DNA from: Grifola frondosa
Taxonomy: Eukaryota; Basidiomycota; Agaricomycetes; Polyporales; Grifolaceae
DNA: 64,000 nucleotides
Direction of reading: 5' to 3'
Assembly (NCBI GenBank): GCA_001683735.1
Contig: LUGG01000020.1
Location: 1-64,000, forward strand
In this document: one piece after another, positions 22,901 through 35,288 of the stretch
Numbering within the stretch: position 1 is the first letter of the stretch
Layout: every line of letters begins with the position of its first letter
The notes under the pieces: generated by a model
Database searches by the model: none
What the model was told of the DNA's origin: nothing
Seen by the model: the letters and a program-made list of their open reading frames with translations, nothing else
Program-made: the position numbers and the translations under genes

Positions 22901-24300
22901 CTGAAATAGGTGGACCTATGGCCTCGTATATACTTACTGAAACATAAGGATCATTATACAAGTCATAAATTCCGCATATGCTTTTGGAGAAGTTATATTA
23001 ATCAGGTTAACTCTGCTTGGGAACAGCCTTCATCGGATCAAACACCGGATAAAGTTTTCTTAGGTAATGTTAAAGGCAAGGTGGTGGCACTATCAGCGTA
23101 TCAGACTATATTTATCGACCCTTGAAATATGATCACATATCATTATATGATTGGATCAGACGGGCCAATAAACAGAGAATATCCAAGAAAAAATTGTCAA
23201 TGGTGATATTAACATAGCTGAAGATGGATGCGATGACTTTGAAGATAATTATGATATTAATCCTACATTTGATATCAATTATTCTCAATCTGTGTTGATG
23301 GGTGATAATGATGTGGATACAATAGCTAATTATGATGATGAGAGTGAGGATGAACTCCTACTTACTTCTAAAAGTGCAAAAGAAGCTATACATATCTCAA
23401 ATGCTGAATCACATAATAAAAATGAATCCAAGTATGCACCATTTACTCGTGATCATCCTCAATATCAGACACATCATGTTTCTTTATTATCAGAGGAAGA
23501 CAGTTTTGTGCCTAACTTTGTAGGAGGATCATTACCCGACGGGACACTGGCAACCGTGAAGATTATTGTATGACAATGTTAGCTTTATTTAAGCCATGGC
23601 GCACTGGTCATGACTTAAAACCTGACAAAGATTTGCAATGGAATGATATTTTCACAGAGCATACATTTGATGATCGTCAGTTAGAAATCATGAAATTCTT
23701 TCATATACGATATGAATGCAATGATGCAAGAGATGATTTTTGTGCCATGCGTAAACGTAATAATGGAAACAATGATCTTCCCTTTGAAGCAGATAATCAG
23801 TTACTTGATGACTTTGACACTCAATATTTAAATGAAAGTAACGATGTTGATGTACGGAGTTAATGGACACTCTGAATGATAACCTTTGGACTAATCAGTC
23901 AATCAGAGCTCACTCGACAAAGTCACATGCTACAAGCTGAACGCATAATGTTAGGTGCTGGATGGATGGATCCAATGATTGATGGTTCTGACTCAGAGTC
24001 TAATCTAGTACCAGATCAATTTCAAAATGGAGATGGAAAAATCAGCTACTGAATGGAAGACCTTGCTGGCAAACAAACGACAAGAAATTCTCAATGCACG
24101 AGAAGCTCAAGCAAGCCAGAAGAATCCTGTCAATCCAAAAACAGGTCTTCCAGAAAATAAGTTTGTTAACACCGTTGAAGTTATTGATCAATCTTATCTG
24201 GACAAATCTTTCAAAGCTAAGGACAAACATGCCCAAGCTCTTATTGATAATACAGTCAAGAAGTTCAGCTGAATGAAGCTCAGGAACGTGCATTTAGAAT
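22901..24300 (+). pseudogene. Helitron linker between Rep and helicase (broken)
   Basis: Asp/Asn-rich pieces in several frames (for example NDVDTIANYDDESEDELLL at 23305-23360) with VGGSLPDGTLATVKI and QLEIMKFFHIRYECNDARDD. These are the usual low-conservation linker and pre-helicase sequence. Four or more frame changes occur. No separate gene is supported. Confidence 0.55.
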
Positions 24301-25800
24301 TGTGGCCAACATGCATCTCAGCAAAGTGGCGAACAATTGAAAATGTATCTAGGCGGTATGGCTGGAACAGGAAAATCTCAGGTGATCAAAGCCTTGATAC
24401 ATTTCTTTGGTGAGCGTAAGGAGGGATATAGATTTATATGTCTTGCACCGACAGGCTCTGCTGCTGCATTAATTGGTGGATCAACTTATCATTCCATATT
24501 AGGATTACGTCAACATGGATCAGAATCTGTAGCAACTTTACTTGCAGTCAGAGAGAGACTACAAGAATGTTGAATATATATTCTTGGATGAGGTATCGAT
24601 GGTTGATTGTAATAGCTTATATACTATTTGTGAGAAAATGTGCAAAGCGCTCAAAAATGAAGGTCAACCGTTTGGTGGAATCAATATGATATTTGCAGGT
24701 GACTTTGCACAGCTTCCACCTCCAGTGAATAGCAACACTCTTTTCTCTCACAAAGTGGGACGTGTGATACATACGACTAGTAGCTATACTCAACAGGAAG
24801 CCTCTATTGGTAAAGCACTCTGGCATCAGGTAACAACTGTTGTTATATTAAGAGAAAATATGAGACAGGGGCACAAAATTCAGATGATGCTAAGTTGCGG
24901 ACAGCATTGGACAATCTTCGGTATAAGTCTTGCACAAAGGCAGATATAAAGCATATCAGTTCCCGAGTAGCTGGTCGTGGACCTGGTAAACCCAAGTTGA
25001 ATCAACGCAAATTTAGAAATGTGTCAGTTATCACTGCATGGAATGCACACAGGGATAAAATCAATGAGATGGGATGTGCTAGATTTGCTCGAGAGACATC
25101 ACAACCATTGACTACATTCTATTCCCTAGATAAATGGGGAACAGATAATGATGAGAAGGATAAAAAATCTAGAAAAAAGAAGGTAGACCCTAAACGATCA
25201 TCCAATGTCATTGATCCTATTCTTCAAGAGTGTCTATGGAATCTGTCTCATAATAGTACAGATAATCATGCTGGAAAATTAACATTATGCCTGGGTCTTC
25301 CAGTAATGATAAAGACCAATGAGGCAACAGAATGTTCAGTCACAAATGGTGCTGAAGGTATAGTGGTTGGATGGAAGTCACGTCCATTGCCAAATGATAA
25401 ACTAGGGTTAGACACTCTATTTATAAAATTAACTGCTGCACCAACATCGATTCAACTGGAAGGCTTGCCTGAAAATGTCATTCCAATAAGTCACAGCACT
25501 AAAAAGATACGATGCAAGATGCCCAATGGAAAGGAGCTTGCAATATCTCGGGACCAGGTGGCTGTAATTCCAAACTTTGCCATGACTGACTTTGGCTCTC
25601 AGGGTCGTACTCGTCTCAATAATGTTTGTGACTTACAGAATTGCAGTCTCATCAGTCTATTTACACTTGTTTATCTCGTGGATCAACATATGAGGGAACA
25701 ATTATTGTTCAACCTTTTGATGAACGTAAAATGACAGGTGGTATCACTGGTAGTCTTAGACAAGAATTTCGTGAGCTTGAATTATTGGATGAGATACAAA
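24301..25800 (+). pseudogene. Helitron SF1 (Pif1-like) helicase domain
   Basis: The Walker A motif GGMAGTGKSQVIKAL is at 24352-24396, and the Walker B region YIFLDEVSMVDCN at about 24578-24616 (next frame). Motif INMIFAGDFAQLPPP follows, then RNVSVITAWNAHRDKINEM and a motif VI region FAMTDFGSQGRTRLNN. Fungal Pif1-type Helitron helicases share this order. Frame changes near 24560, 24880 and 25640 break it. The helicase would unwind the donor strand during rolling-circle transfer. Confidence 0.85.
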
Positions 25801-27078
25801 ACTCCGATACTTGAAGAAACTTCCAGCTAAAGTTACAGGCTCCACAAGAAATGCACTTATCCACTCGTTCAGAGCCTGGAAAGGTTCCCTCTTTGTACCT
25901 AAATCAATGCATGGAGCATTAAAATGGACCAAATCTGAGCCATTTGAAAATGAGGAACCTGAATCAGAGTTGCCCTGGAACATTGTTACACGTCAGAAGG
26001 CAGACAAAAAGACTAAAAATCAAGAGCAACCTGAGGAGAAAATATCTTTACCTCGTGGTCAAAAGGATATTAGTCTTTTTGTAAGTGCTAAAGGTACCAG
26101 CACTTTAAACACCATAAGCATTGATCAAGGTGGTTTAAAAAGTGGCAAGCGCAAAAGAGATGTGAATCTTGAAACTGTGGAAGACACAGATGAACGTAAA
26201 GTTAAAAAGTCTAGATTACATAGCAATCTGATTTATTAACTTATGCTTCACCCATCGCTTTTCAGTGGGATGCTGACAACTATAGCTGTGCATATGATAC
26301 TTTATTCTCTATCTTATTTTCAGTATACTGTGAATCTACAGAAAGGTGGATGTCAGAAGTGGTTAATCAGAATGGACTTTTGAGATCATTTACGCTGCAT
26401 TTCAACGAGTAAGGGAGGGTAAATCAACCATGGAACAAGCCAGAGATTGCTTACGGCAAATCTTACATAATATAGATGCAGAATCATTTCCACTCACAGG
26501 ACATCAGTGGCAGTGAACTTTTTCGCTACTAAAATGTATGCTAGAAGTGAACGATGGCTGTGTTGAACGTACTCTTTGCTGTCAGCATTGTCATATTGAC
26601 TTGGAAGCTGAAGAGGATAATACCATTTTATGGGATTGCTCAAAAGTCATATGGAATGAATATCCTACAAAGCTTGGCTCACATAAAGAGAGGACTATAA
26701 AAGAGTGGCTTACTCCATTATTCAACCGACCCATTGCTCAAAATGTGACAAATGCAAAGGCAACATGTTTCAACGAGTTGAATTTCCACAAAATCCAAAC
26801 TTTGATGCTTTATTACTAATGGTACACGTATTAAATTTAATCATATGATTAATCTGAATGAAGACACAGAGGCATACAGATTGTGTGGAATTATATACTT
26901 TGGTGATTTCCACTTTACATCCAGAATCATCGAGGCAGATGGTAAGACTTGGTATAATGATGGTGTGGAATTAGGCAGAAGGTCAAAATTTCAAGGGAAA
27001 ATTGATGACATGGATGCAGCAAAACTTAGTAGAGCTAAAAAGAGAAAGAGTAGTGTAGCTATATATACTAAGTTGTAA
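25801..27078 (+). pseudogene. Helitron C-terminal region with cysteine-peptidase-like signature
   Basis: A basic linker (SLPRGQKDISLFVS, SGKRKRDVN) is followed, in another frame, by NYSCAYDTLFSILFSVYCES, a CCQHC cluster and finally RLCGIIYFGDFHFTSRIIEA leading to DGKTWYNDG. A Cys in a helix start and a late H-F-T..D-G-x-W pattern resemble the Cys and His boxes of papain-fold or USP-type peptidases. This is inference from motif shape only. The stop is at 27076-27078. Confidence 0.5.
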
Positions 27079-27629
27079 TATTCAATGTCAACGACTCAAA
27101 TTTTGTATATTATATCATATCAAGCTTGTAAAAATGCTAATGTATTAGTTGAACCTACGTGTTTCAATTTATAAATGTCAATGATCCATACTATAATTTT
27201 ACAATTACTTATTTATAATGTATAACAGATGAATTGATAATCAATAGTTTAAATAATAAGTGTAGCACTTTGCAAAGGTGGGCATATTGTTGGGAGGGTA
27301 GGAGAAGGTCATTTAAAATATTTTCAAATGAATAAAATTTAAACAATAATAAATTTTACGTGTAGTTAGCTTGTAAAAAAGTTAAGAGATTAATTAAACC
27401 TCTGTGCTTCGATTATGAATGTGAAAGGATGTATAGTATAATTCTATAATTATTTGTTTATAATGTGTAATAAATGAATTAACAATGAATAGTTTAAATA
27501 ATAAATTTAGTACTTTGCAAAAATTACATATTGTCAGAAGGGTAAAAGGAGGTTATATATAATATTTTAAAATAAACAAGACTCAAATAATAATAAAATT
27601 AATCATTTTCCTCATCAATCGTACCTGCC
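27079..27629. repeat. AT-rich 3' flank with two 245-bp tandem units
   Basis: Unit 1 starts at 27123 and unit 2 at 27368, both with AGCTTGTAAAAA. They share TTTATAATGT, GAATAGTTTAAATAATAA and ACTTTGCAAA in the same order with point changes. There is no gene. This may be the noncoding 3' part of the Helitron, or an older duplication next to it. Confidence 0.75.
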
Positions 27630-28807
27630 ATGCGGAGCAATGGCCCTCTAAAACCAAGTTCTATCGTGCTGTCTTCCGATGATGATTTTCCCGTCCCTCA
27701 ACATCGGATCGTGAAGAAACATCACAAGCAGAAGGTCCTTACAGACCCTCCAGAGGTAATAGAACTGTCATCGGGAGACGATAACCTACCGCATAAGCCC
27801 AGCTCTATCTCAACGAGCTCCTTACGCGTGGAGCTGGAGGAAGCAAGGAAGGTAAGTTCTGATACTCAGCACCATATTTAAGAGTGACTGAGTATAGGTA
27901 ACCTTTCCTTTAGGAGATTAAGAGACTGCAGCAGTCTGAACAGGAGGCCAGGAAGGAGATTCAAAGATTACATAATTCTTCACAGGTAGGTTTAGATTTG
28001 AAGATGTCTTTCACGTTGCTGACTATGGTGTTGTTCAAGGAGGATGAACTCCAGGCCGCAGCGCAGTCCTCTATTCATTCAGAGCAAGAGGCTCAACGGG
28101 AGGTCCAGAGATTGCGCGAGTCGGCACAAGTGCGCACACATCTGAAGTCATTATTTTCACTAATTCAAACAGTTATAGGCGGCAGAAGAGCTACACCAAG
28201 CTATAGTACAGTCCTTCCTTCAGACCGAACAGGAGACTAAAGAGGTATGTGTGAATTAAATTTCTGTTTCCATGCGTAAAGCTCAGTCATTTTTGGAGTT
28301 TTTGTCTGTTATGGATGAACACATTACCTGCCAACTCTGCGCATCGAAGATGTGGATACCTTTCGTGTATGTTCTTCTTATTTTCTGACATGGAATTTCC
28401 CCTCACAATTGCTTTAGGCTCAACTGTGGGCATGTATTTTGCCAGAGCTGCCTGGAAAAATGGTTCGACACCATGCACATGCAACACATGATGACATACC
28501 CGGACTATGACCCACAGGCCATGATATCCCCAAACTACCGCTACGCTCTGGAGGACCCCAAATGCCGGAGGATGTGCGCCGCACGATACGGTTGGAATTA
28601 ACCGTGATGCAGGAGTCGCAGCCACGATATACGTGCCCGAACTGCCGGATTGTGATCAGGAGCAAGCCGATCGAAGTGTTCACACTCAGGGACATGGTAC
28701 ATAGCGTTGCTGGTGCGATTGCTAAGGAGTCAGTCCCGAAGCAGACTCCAGCTGCCCTTGCAGGAGGTGGACCATGGGACGGTTTCTTCCCGTTCAGCTT
28801 TTCTTGA
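27630..28807 (+). CDS. RING-finger protein (putative E3 ubiquitin ligase), coiled coil plus RING
   Basis: The N-terminus (MRSNGPLKPSSIVLSSDDDF) is disordered and Ser-rich. Three short exons then make a Glu/Gln-rich coiled coil (EEARKEIKRLQQSEQEARKE and similar). The RING begins ITCQLCASKMWIPFV; a short intron is followed by LNCGHVFCQSCLEKWFDTM, and the last pair lies in YTCPNCRIVI, after an insert of about 55 residues. This C-x2-C..C-x-H-x2-C-x2-C..C-x2-C order is that of E3 ligases that pass ubiquitin from E2 enzymes. One base is missing in a CCCC run near 28556, between LEDP and MPEDVRRT. An otherwise good model suggests an assembly error there. Confidence 0.7.
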
Positions 28808-29910
28808 TGAATTCTTTACCCCTTCTTAGATTTGAGAGTACATCATTGCAATAAGAATACGTATTATTCCCTCAGAGGTTACATCATGATCAATTAGTAC
28901 CGCCGTCAGCCGTCGACTTCAGCATCACCCGAAACCTGATTTAGCCTAGGTATGAACGAAAGCTTGGGTTTGAGCAGGATGGACTCGTGAAAGATGAGGC
29001 CGAGCAGGAGGTTGAAGCAGCTAATTGCGAAGAGGGACAGATCAGGGCAGCCAGCACAGCGATGAGGTCTTTCTCTCCAACGGTCGGAGAGTCGTCCGCC
29101 ATAGGCTACCCGCAGGCGATCCTGAATATGTCATCCACGCTCCCACCTGGGGCACACAACCGTGCTCGCACCCGCAGTCATCAGAACGTGAGGGTAGACG
29201 GTAGCACCTTGACGACGTGATCAGTGTGTAATCTGACGGGTAGCAATCTCACTCCTCAGGAGTAGCTGTTGTCGCTATTCGAAGGTAAAGCGATTGAGAC
29301 GGGGTATGAAGCGGCCCCTCATGTGCCCCGCATAGCCAATACCTGCCACGCGCGATCATAACGTATCCGTCTGAGGAAGATGCGATGTTCAGGCTGCTGG
29401 AAATCGTCGAGTCGTATATTATGCGCCCAGGTCAACGGCGGAAAGCGATATCAATCGTACAGGCGTGAGGTGGTGGTGGTGGATACGCTCGGTAGTGCAG
29501 CTTGCCAGGCTGGGGTGGGGCGACCGGCAGCATCAGAGGTGCGGCAGGAGGGGACGGAGAACACACATACATCAGCAACCAAACAAATTTTCTCTAACCG
29601 CCTGCCATCATTGTTCGCGCATGTATTGGCGATGAGCCTGAGGCGGACAGATAGCGTAGTTGGGGGGAGACGCGCGTCTTGCGCTGCAGTCGTGTCTCGG
29701 ATGTTGTACCGGATGACAGAGTTGAGGACTTGAATGGGCGACACGTCTGAAGGACAAACGAAAGGACGGGGAGCATTCGGCAGGCGGCATGCATGCGCAG
29801 CACTGTCCGCGGATGTGCTCAAACGTCCAAACGTCGGTTCGATGACTGTGTGCAGCTAGAACGTCGCATCTTGGATGCAGAGCGCACATCCGAGGTTGAA
29901 CATGTCGTAG
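28808..29910. other. Intergenic, no supported gene
   Basis: GC-rich sequence with several short frames on both strands, none with a domain or splice structure. It ends exactly where the dispersed repeat starts. Confidence 0.45.
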
Positions 29911-30493
29911 GGACCTCGCCAGCAGCGAATCGCGCCAACCAAACGCGCCACGAAACGAGCGGACGGAATGATTGAGAAAGAACCTGAACGGCAGCAGATT
30001 AGTAGCTTACACCCTTACGATTAGCTAGTCAAACCACTCACGATAAAGTTGTTGTGATCCACACGGTGGTCGGTCATAAATTGACGAAAAACTTGGCAGC
30101 GCGAGCCAAGCTCATCAGCACGATAATGACACAGAACGACGGCGACACACCTTTATGCACGTTGGCGCACGCCAATATATTAATCATACCGTCCGCAACA
30201 GTCTGGGACGATGAGGGGCAGCAGCAACAGCAGTGGGGAAAGCCAAGAACGAGATGAGTGAGAGTGACGGTGAAAATGCCACCTGGAAGCCATGTACCAC
30301 GTACGTCACCCGCTCGACGGGTTGTGCACGCTCACACGCTCGATGGTGATGTTGATAATGCCGCCGCACACCGCATACTTCGACCGCTCGACGGTTTCAG
30401 CATGCTCGTGCGATGGTGCAAAACAGGACTGAGGAAGTGTAGGCGCGACGTTACCAAATCAGGTCGAATCGCGCCAGCCAAACCAAATAGGAC
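29911..30493 (+). repeat. Dispersed ~582-bp repeat, copy 2
   Basis: The second copy of the 1314-1895 sequence, in the same orientation and 28.6 kb away. Similarity starts and ends abruptly against unrelated flanks. One-base indels dominate the differences. Confidence 0.85.
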
Positions 30494-32539
30494 AAAATAT
30501 ATCCAAATCGAGAAGGTACGATCTATGGAGGATCTAAGGCATCGATTCCAAGATAAGTTCCCGGTGCAATAATAACTTATTCACCCCAGGCCATTATCCA
30601 TGTCTCTTCAAATTCAAGAATCGGTCCATTTTAACCACGCCCAAAGTCATAATGACGGTCTATTACCTTTAGTCCAAGTGGATCGCACCTTGCCACTGCA
30701 GGATTAGATAGCAGAATTTGCATATGGCTTGTCGAGAATGGCAGGTTACTATATGTCTTTTCAGGCAGAAGACCTGTATTATCTCTGATTTGGATTCCCC
30801 CTCATGACGATAACTTCATCTGCGGTATGCAGGCCGGAACTATCGCCTCCCTCTCCGTAACACAGGTCGGAGATGTTCTTAATTGATTTAGAGAAATTTA
30901 CAACACTTGTTTTTCAGGAATCAATGGCCGTAGCAGGATTGTTAGCACACTCTTTCCCAGTATAATGCCTTGCATTTCAGGGCTTTTGTCTTGCCTCAGG
31001 TGCTCAGCAAGAGCTTCATGTGCGGATGCGACGCTCTGATGGTATGCACGAATTTCTCTTGACCCGGTGTCATTAACTGAAGATTCTTTCTCAGGAGAGT
31101 GGTACCGAATGGCCGAGTTAAATGAACCACCAAGAGCCCGTATAATACGTTTCACGAGGTCTTAATCACGAGTGTACATTGGACGAAATCCGAGAACGGA
31201 TCTCTCCTTAGTATGGGAACTTGCATGAATCACAGCATCTCGTGAGCAAGTTTCCTTGAATAATACATGTACTGGAACCCTACGCTTATGACTATAGATA
31301 TCATGAATCAACGACTACGCCCACCCCAAGACCAATACGGCTTTTTGTACATTCACTACTTAGCCCTTATTTTAAACACATTCACAGGGGAAATGCCTGA
31401 CCTGACCTATGCGGGCAAGTGAACGAGATCCAGGACCAAGAACAAAACCATCGAGAGGGTAAGCATAACATGTTTCAATCGCTTATCGTTCTCTAACGTC
31501 ATTTAAAACTACAGGCAGGCGCGTTCGAACGTGTGTATGACGCCACCGAACGCTTCGGTCCCAAATCCTCCATGTTCAACCATCAATGCCCCGCGATCGC
31601 TAAGAATGATATCGTACTTGTGGAGTGCTAAGTGCCTCACGCGCTGGAGAGTTGGCGAGACCAAATTTCCGAAACGTTAGGAGGCATGGAATTGTGGATT
31701 CCAACTTCACAGCATCGCGTTACTGTATTCTGCTCCGGACGTGTCCCGAGACTTGGAGCTCGACGTGGACGAAGAACCGGAATTCATGTGACAGTTCCGC
31801 GATTACTGCTCGACACATGTATCTGTATTTTTTTCTTTTGCTCCTACCCTCGACATTACGCGCTAAAGCCATAAGTGTCTTGCAACCACGGACAATATCA
31901 TCACCTGCGGTAATTTCAGATTTGACCTCGCTCATATACGCGCAATCAATATATTCAACGGCTATAACACACATTCGAACGACATGGAACATATCATCTT
32001 ACAGAGTGGAATAATGGACATGAGAGCCAAACCGACAAGCACAGCTCCTAATCGATACCTCCATGCTCACCTCGATACAAGTACATGACGATCACCAAGC
32101 TTGCGAAATATGAGAACGTCCGACACACAACTCAAACCAAACCTAACGATATATTCCACCCTTCAACATGTTCGCGATGAAACAAAGTCTGTTCAATTAC
32201 GGGGTGTGCCGGCGCCTTCAATTTGAATCAGTGATCATAAGTGATGCGTGCATATATCATATACTCACTTCTTCGACGACAATGTTTCCGTCACAGACAT
32301 GTTTCTCTTCTTCGCACTCGCCGACGAACTATTTGTATGAACACCTTCATTATTCGGCCGTATAATGAAATGTAAAATACTACTCACATACTAGCTCTCA
32401 CCGAGCTCTTAGAATCCAATCCATCACTTGTATGTTTCGACGACGAAGCCCTGCACAACCTTCATGATGAGAAATATAAAGAAGAATTGTAATAGTTCAC
32501 GAATGTAAGACACACTCACGTGTTACGAATCACAACATT
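30494..32539. other. No resolved gene; possible decayed minus-strand exons
   Basis: On the minus strand, pieces such as MKRIIRALGGSFNSAIRYHS (ending near 30898), TLMALARNVEGR followed by VIAELSHEFRFFVHVELQVS (31720-31890), and LHKYDIILSDRGALMVEHGG (about 31560-31620) look coding, but I could not join them into one model. No domain is recognised. They could be downstream exons of the minus-strand gene at 32541-34064, or a separate decayed gene. Confidence 0.3.
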
Positions 32540-32540
32540 T

Positions 32541-34064
32541 CACAAGCGGATTATGTCCTCAAGCACAAAGCAGATGTCGAGAACATAATTTGCCCAACTG
32601 GAATTCACATCGATGGCGGTGTCCGGGATCCACCAAAACAGAGACATAACGGCAATGCGTATGCCAGTCTGTCCCCCTTGTCGAGTGCGGCCCATAGAGA
32701 CAAGTGTGTAGCCGCCACAAATCGTAACTGGGGCGAGGTTCCGCGACGCCACTTGGGATTTATGTTCCACCACCACTCCTCCAAGCTATCCCAAACGAGT
32801 CCCGATCAAGCTTCTTCGGTCCACCTAGAGGCCGTCTTTTACGCTGGATCCAATCCGAAATCTCGGCTGGGCGTGTGTTGGCATTGAGATTCTCTCGCTG
32901 TGAACGCAGTTTATAAATGAAACGACATGAAATTAGTACACGTACTTACCTTACAACCACTCCTCATGTCTTCGTATTCCCTTAGTAAACGCCACAGCTT
33001 CGTACAATCTGCCTTCACCGAGGCACATATGTCCTTGCGTCGATGCAACGGTGCATTTCGAAGGGTGCGCAGCTCAATATCTTCATCCACGTCCTCATCC
33101 ATGCTCTCAAACTCCAAATGAGAGCTACGTCAGCATCTCTAAATCGACATTAAAATTACACGACTTACTTCGAGCTCATCTATGTTACTGTCACCGCTAC
33201 TGTCTGAATCCGTATCCTGAGATAAATCGATGACATGGTCCGGCAAGATTGATTCGATAACCTCGATGTCTGAAAAGTCCGCATGCTCCAGCGCGAGATC
33301 CACATCCTCTGCTTCCAATGACTCCGTCTCCATCACCGCCGGGGTGAGTGACCTATCCTTCACCTCAGGTGTCGAAACCACAACACTAACCGAGCGACTA
33401 ATGGGTTCAGGACCCACTGAAAAGTAAGAAGTTAGTGATTTGAGTAGCAAAGATGATCGTACCATACCTATAGCGGGCTCCGCGCCCTCCGCTTCCAATG
33501 GTCCATTCTCCATCACACTGAAAAGCAAGGTTAGTGATTTGAGTAGCAAAGATGATCGTACCATACCTATAGCGGGCTCCGCGCCCTCCGCTTCCAATGG
33601 TCCATTCTCCATCACCACTGAAAAGCAAGGTTAGTGATTTGAGTAGCAAAGATGATCATACCATACCTATAGCGGGCTCCGCGCCCTCCGCTTCCAATGG
33701 TCCATTCTCCATCACCACTGAAAAGCAAGGTTAGTGATTTGAGTAGCAAAGACGATCGTACCATACCTATAGCAGGCTCCACGCCCTCCGCTTCCAATGG
33801 CTCATTCTCCATCACCACTGGAATGATTGACCTATCTGCAGACTCAGGCAACGAAGCCCCGACACTAACTGAACGGAAGACTGGACCACGTCCCACTTTA
33901 AAAGAAAAAGTTAGTGATTTGGGAAACAAAGACAATTGTATCATACTTCTAGCCACATCACTCGACCAAAGAACCCCCGAGGCAAATGCAATACCAGCAG
34001 ACTTGATGATATCTTCTTGCTCATGTTGGACTGCATATTCGAGGCGCCGGATGGTATAGTTCAA
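32541..34064 (-). CDS. Acidic multi-exon protein with tandemly amplified exon
   Basis: Read leftward from MNYTIRRLEYAVQHEQEDII. After a phase-1 intron comes an exon of 129 nt (33767-33895), then three near-identical exons of 50-51 nt (33667-33717, 33567-33617, 33468-33517), each encoding VVMENGPLEAEGAEPAI and separated by 49-nt introns, then a longer exon that repeats the same theme (ETESLEAEDVDLAL) and ends DSDSSGDSNIDELE. Further exons give MDEDVDEDIELRTLR and LHRRKDICASVKADCTKLWR. The 3' exon WWIPDTAIDVNSSWANYVLD to the stop at 32540-32542 needs a frame change near 32690. No known domain is seen. The rightmost start may be internal to a longer gene. Confidence 0.5.
33417..33766 (-). repeat. 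100-bp exon-plus-intron tandem repeat
   Basis: Each 100-bp unit holds a complete 49-nt intron (donor GTATGGTACGATC, branch CTAAC, acceptor TTTTCAG on the minus strand) and a 51-nt exon. Unit boundaries are at 33467, 33567 and 33667. Units are nearly identical, including the intron. One exon copy is 50 nt. Confidence 0.9.
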
Positions 34065-35288
34065 TATGGTTCACCATATTCGCGACTTCAACAGAACGCA
34101 TCTCGTTCATGATGAGGGTGAAAGACAAGCGCACCACGAATTAATTGCACACCGTACTCCACTTATATATCGGCTCCCACACCACGTTGAAAAACCAACT
34201 GTCCTCGCGTCCAGACGATGCAGAATCCATTCATCCATTGAATGTTGTATACGAACCACGCTCACATGATCGCGTTTGTCGTTCTATTCATTCGGGCCGC
34301 GATTAGTTATAATCTATCTTTACCTTGTCCAATCATCCCTGCTTGAAACATTAAGAAACACGTCATGCGAACATCAAAACGCGCACCTTGGCCGCGGATA
34401 AGTGACTCCTTATCCCGCAGTCTGGTTTCAGACCGGCGATTGGGCGGAAGGCAACGTTTGTCATGTGACAGCAAGCTTGCATTCATCGTATTCACCAGTC
34501 ACTGAAGCAATGGGTTGGAAGACTGCTACGATCGCGTGCAGATATTAAAGACCATTTGTACACTGCACATCAGGCCAAATTTGCCGATGGGAAATTTGAA
34601 GGAAATTTAAGTTTTTCTTAAGATTTGCCTCAAGTTTGCTACTCAGTAGATTCAAAGGGAATTCGAAGGATTTACTGCATTTGTCAAGATTGTTCTTCGA
34701 TTTTGCCGCTGCTAGTGCGCTGCACCGGGGCGCTGCAGCTTCCTTCCCCCGCTGCTATATTTGCTAGAACACTTGAGAACGCAGATATAGCTCATGCAGC
34801 ATATAATATATTTCTGGGGATTGTACACGAGTATTATAACGTTGAGATAGCTTCCACTCTCAGCGACATTCAACACTCCTCTTAGCTCATGACAGTGCAT
34901 CACGCCTGGTGTCGGGTGATGCTGTGCGCATGTATGCACTGCTCGTACCGCTCAACACCATTCACGTTGTAAGGTATGGGGTAGATGAAAATCAAGTTTT
35001 ACGTCAAGAGTTCCAATGTGAGAAATAAATTCCAAGACCAGAATTTATCACAAAGGATTAATTGTGTGCGAGGGTTTCAGTGAAAACTGAAATGTGGGGT
35101 GATGTGAAATTAAAACCTTCAAATACTCCAATTGCACCAAGCGTGACGGGGTTTCCTACTTTTCCGGTCAGAGGCTCAGTCGAGTTCGGAAATCAGAGGG
35201 TTTCTGATCTTTGAAGATCCAGATTATGGGGTTCCAAGTGGCCGTTATCTTCCTATGCTATCGCCTTGAATCCTGATTCCTGTGGGTG

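Larger units (their letters stand above)
19832..27078 (+). mobile_element. Helitron, autonomous type, degraded coding region
   Basis: Colinear pieces of a fungal Helitron polyprotein occur in order on the plus strand: N-terminal conserved region, Rep with the HUH motif and Tyr pair, SF1 helicase and a C-terminal peptidase-like part. The DNA is clearly more AT-rich than its neighbours, and the frame is broken at many points. Exact termini (5' TC, 3' CTRR with hairpin) could not be fixed, so the limits given are those of the supported coding sequence. Confidence 0.85.

Noticed and set aside
31500..31540. Possible tRNA (GCGTTCGAACG resembling a T arm)
   Set aside because: No acceptor, D or anticodon stem could be placed around it.
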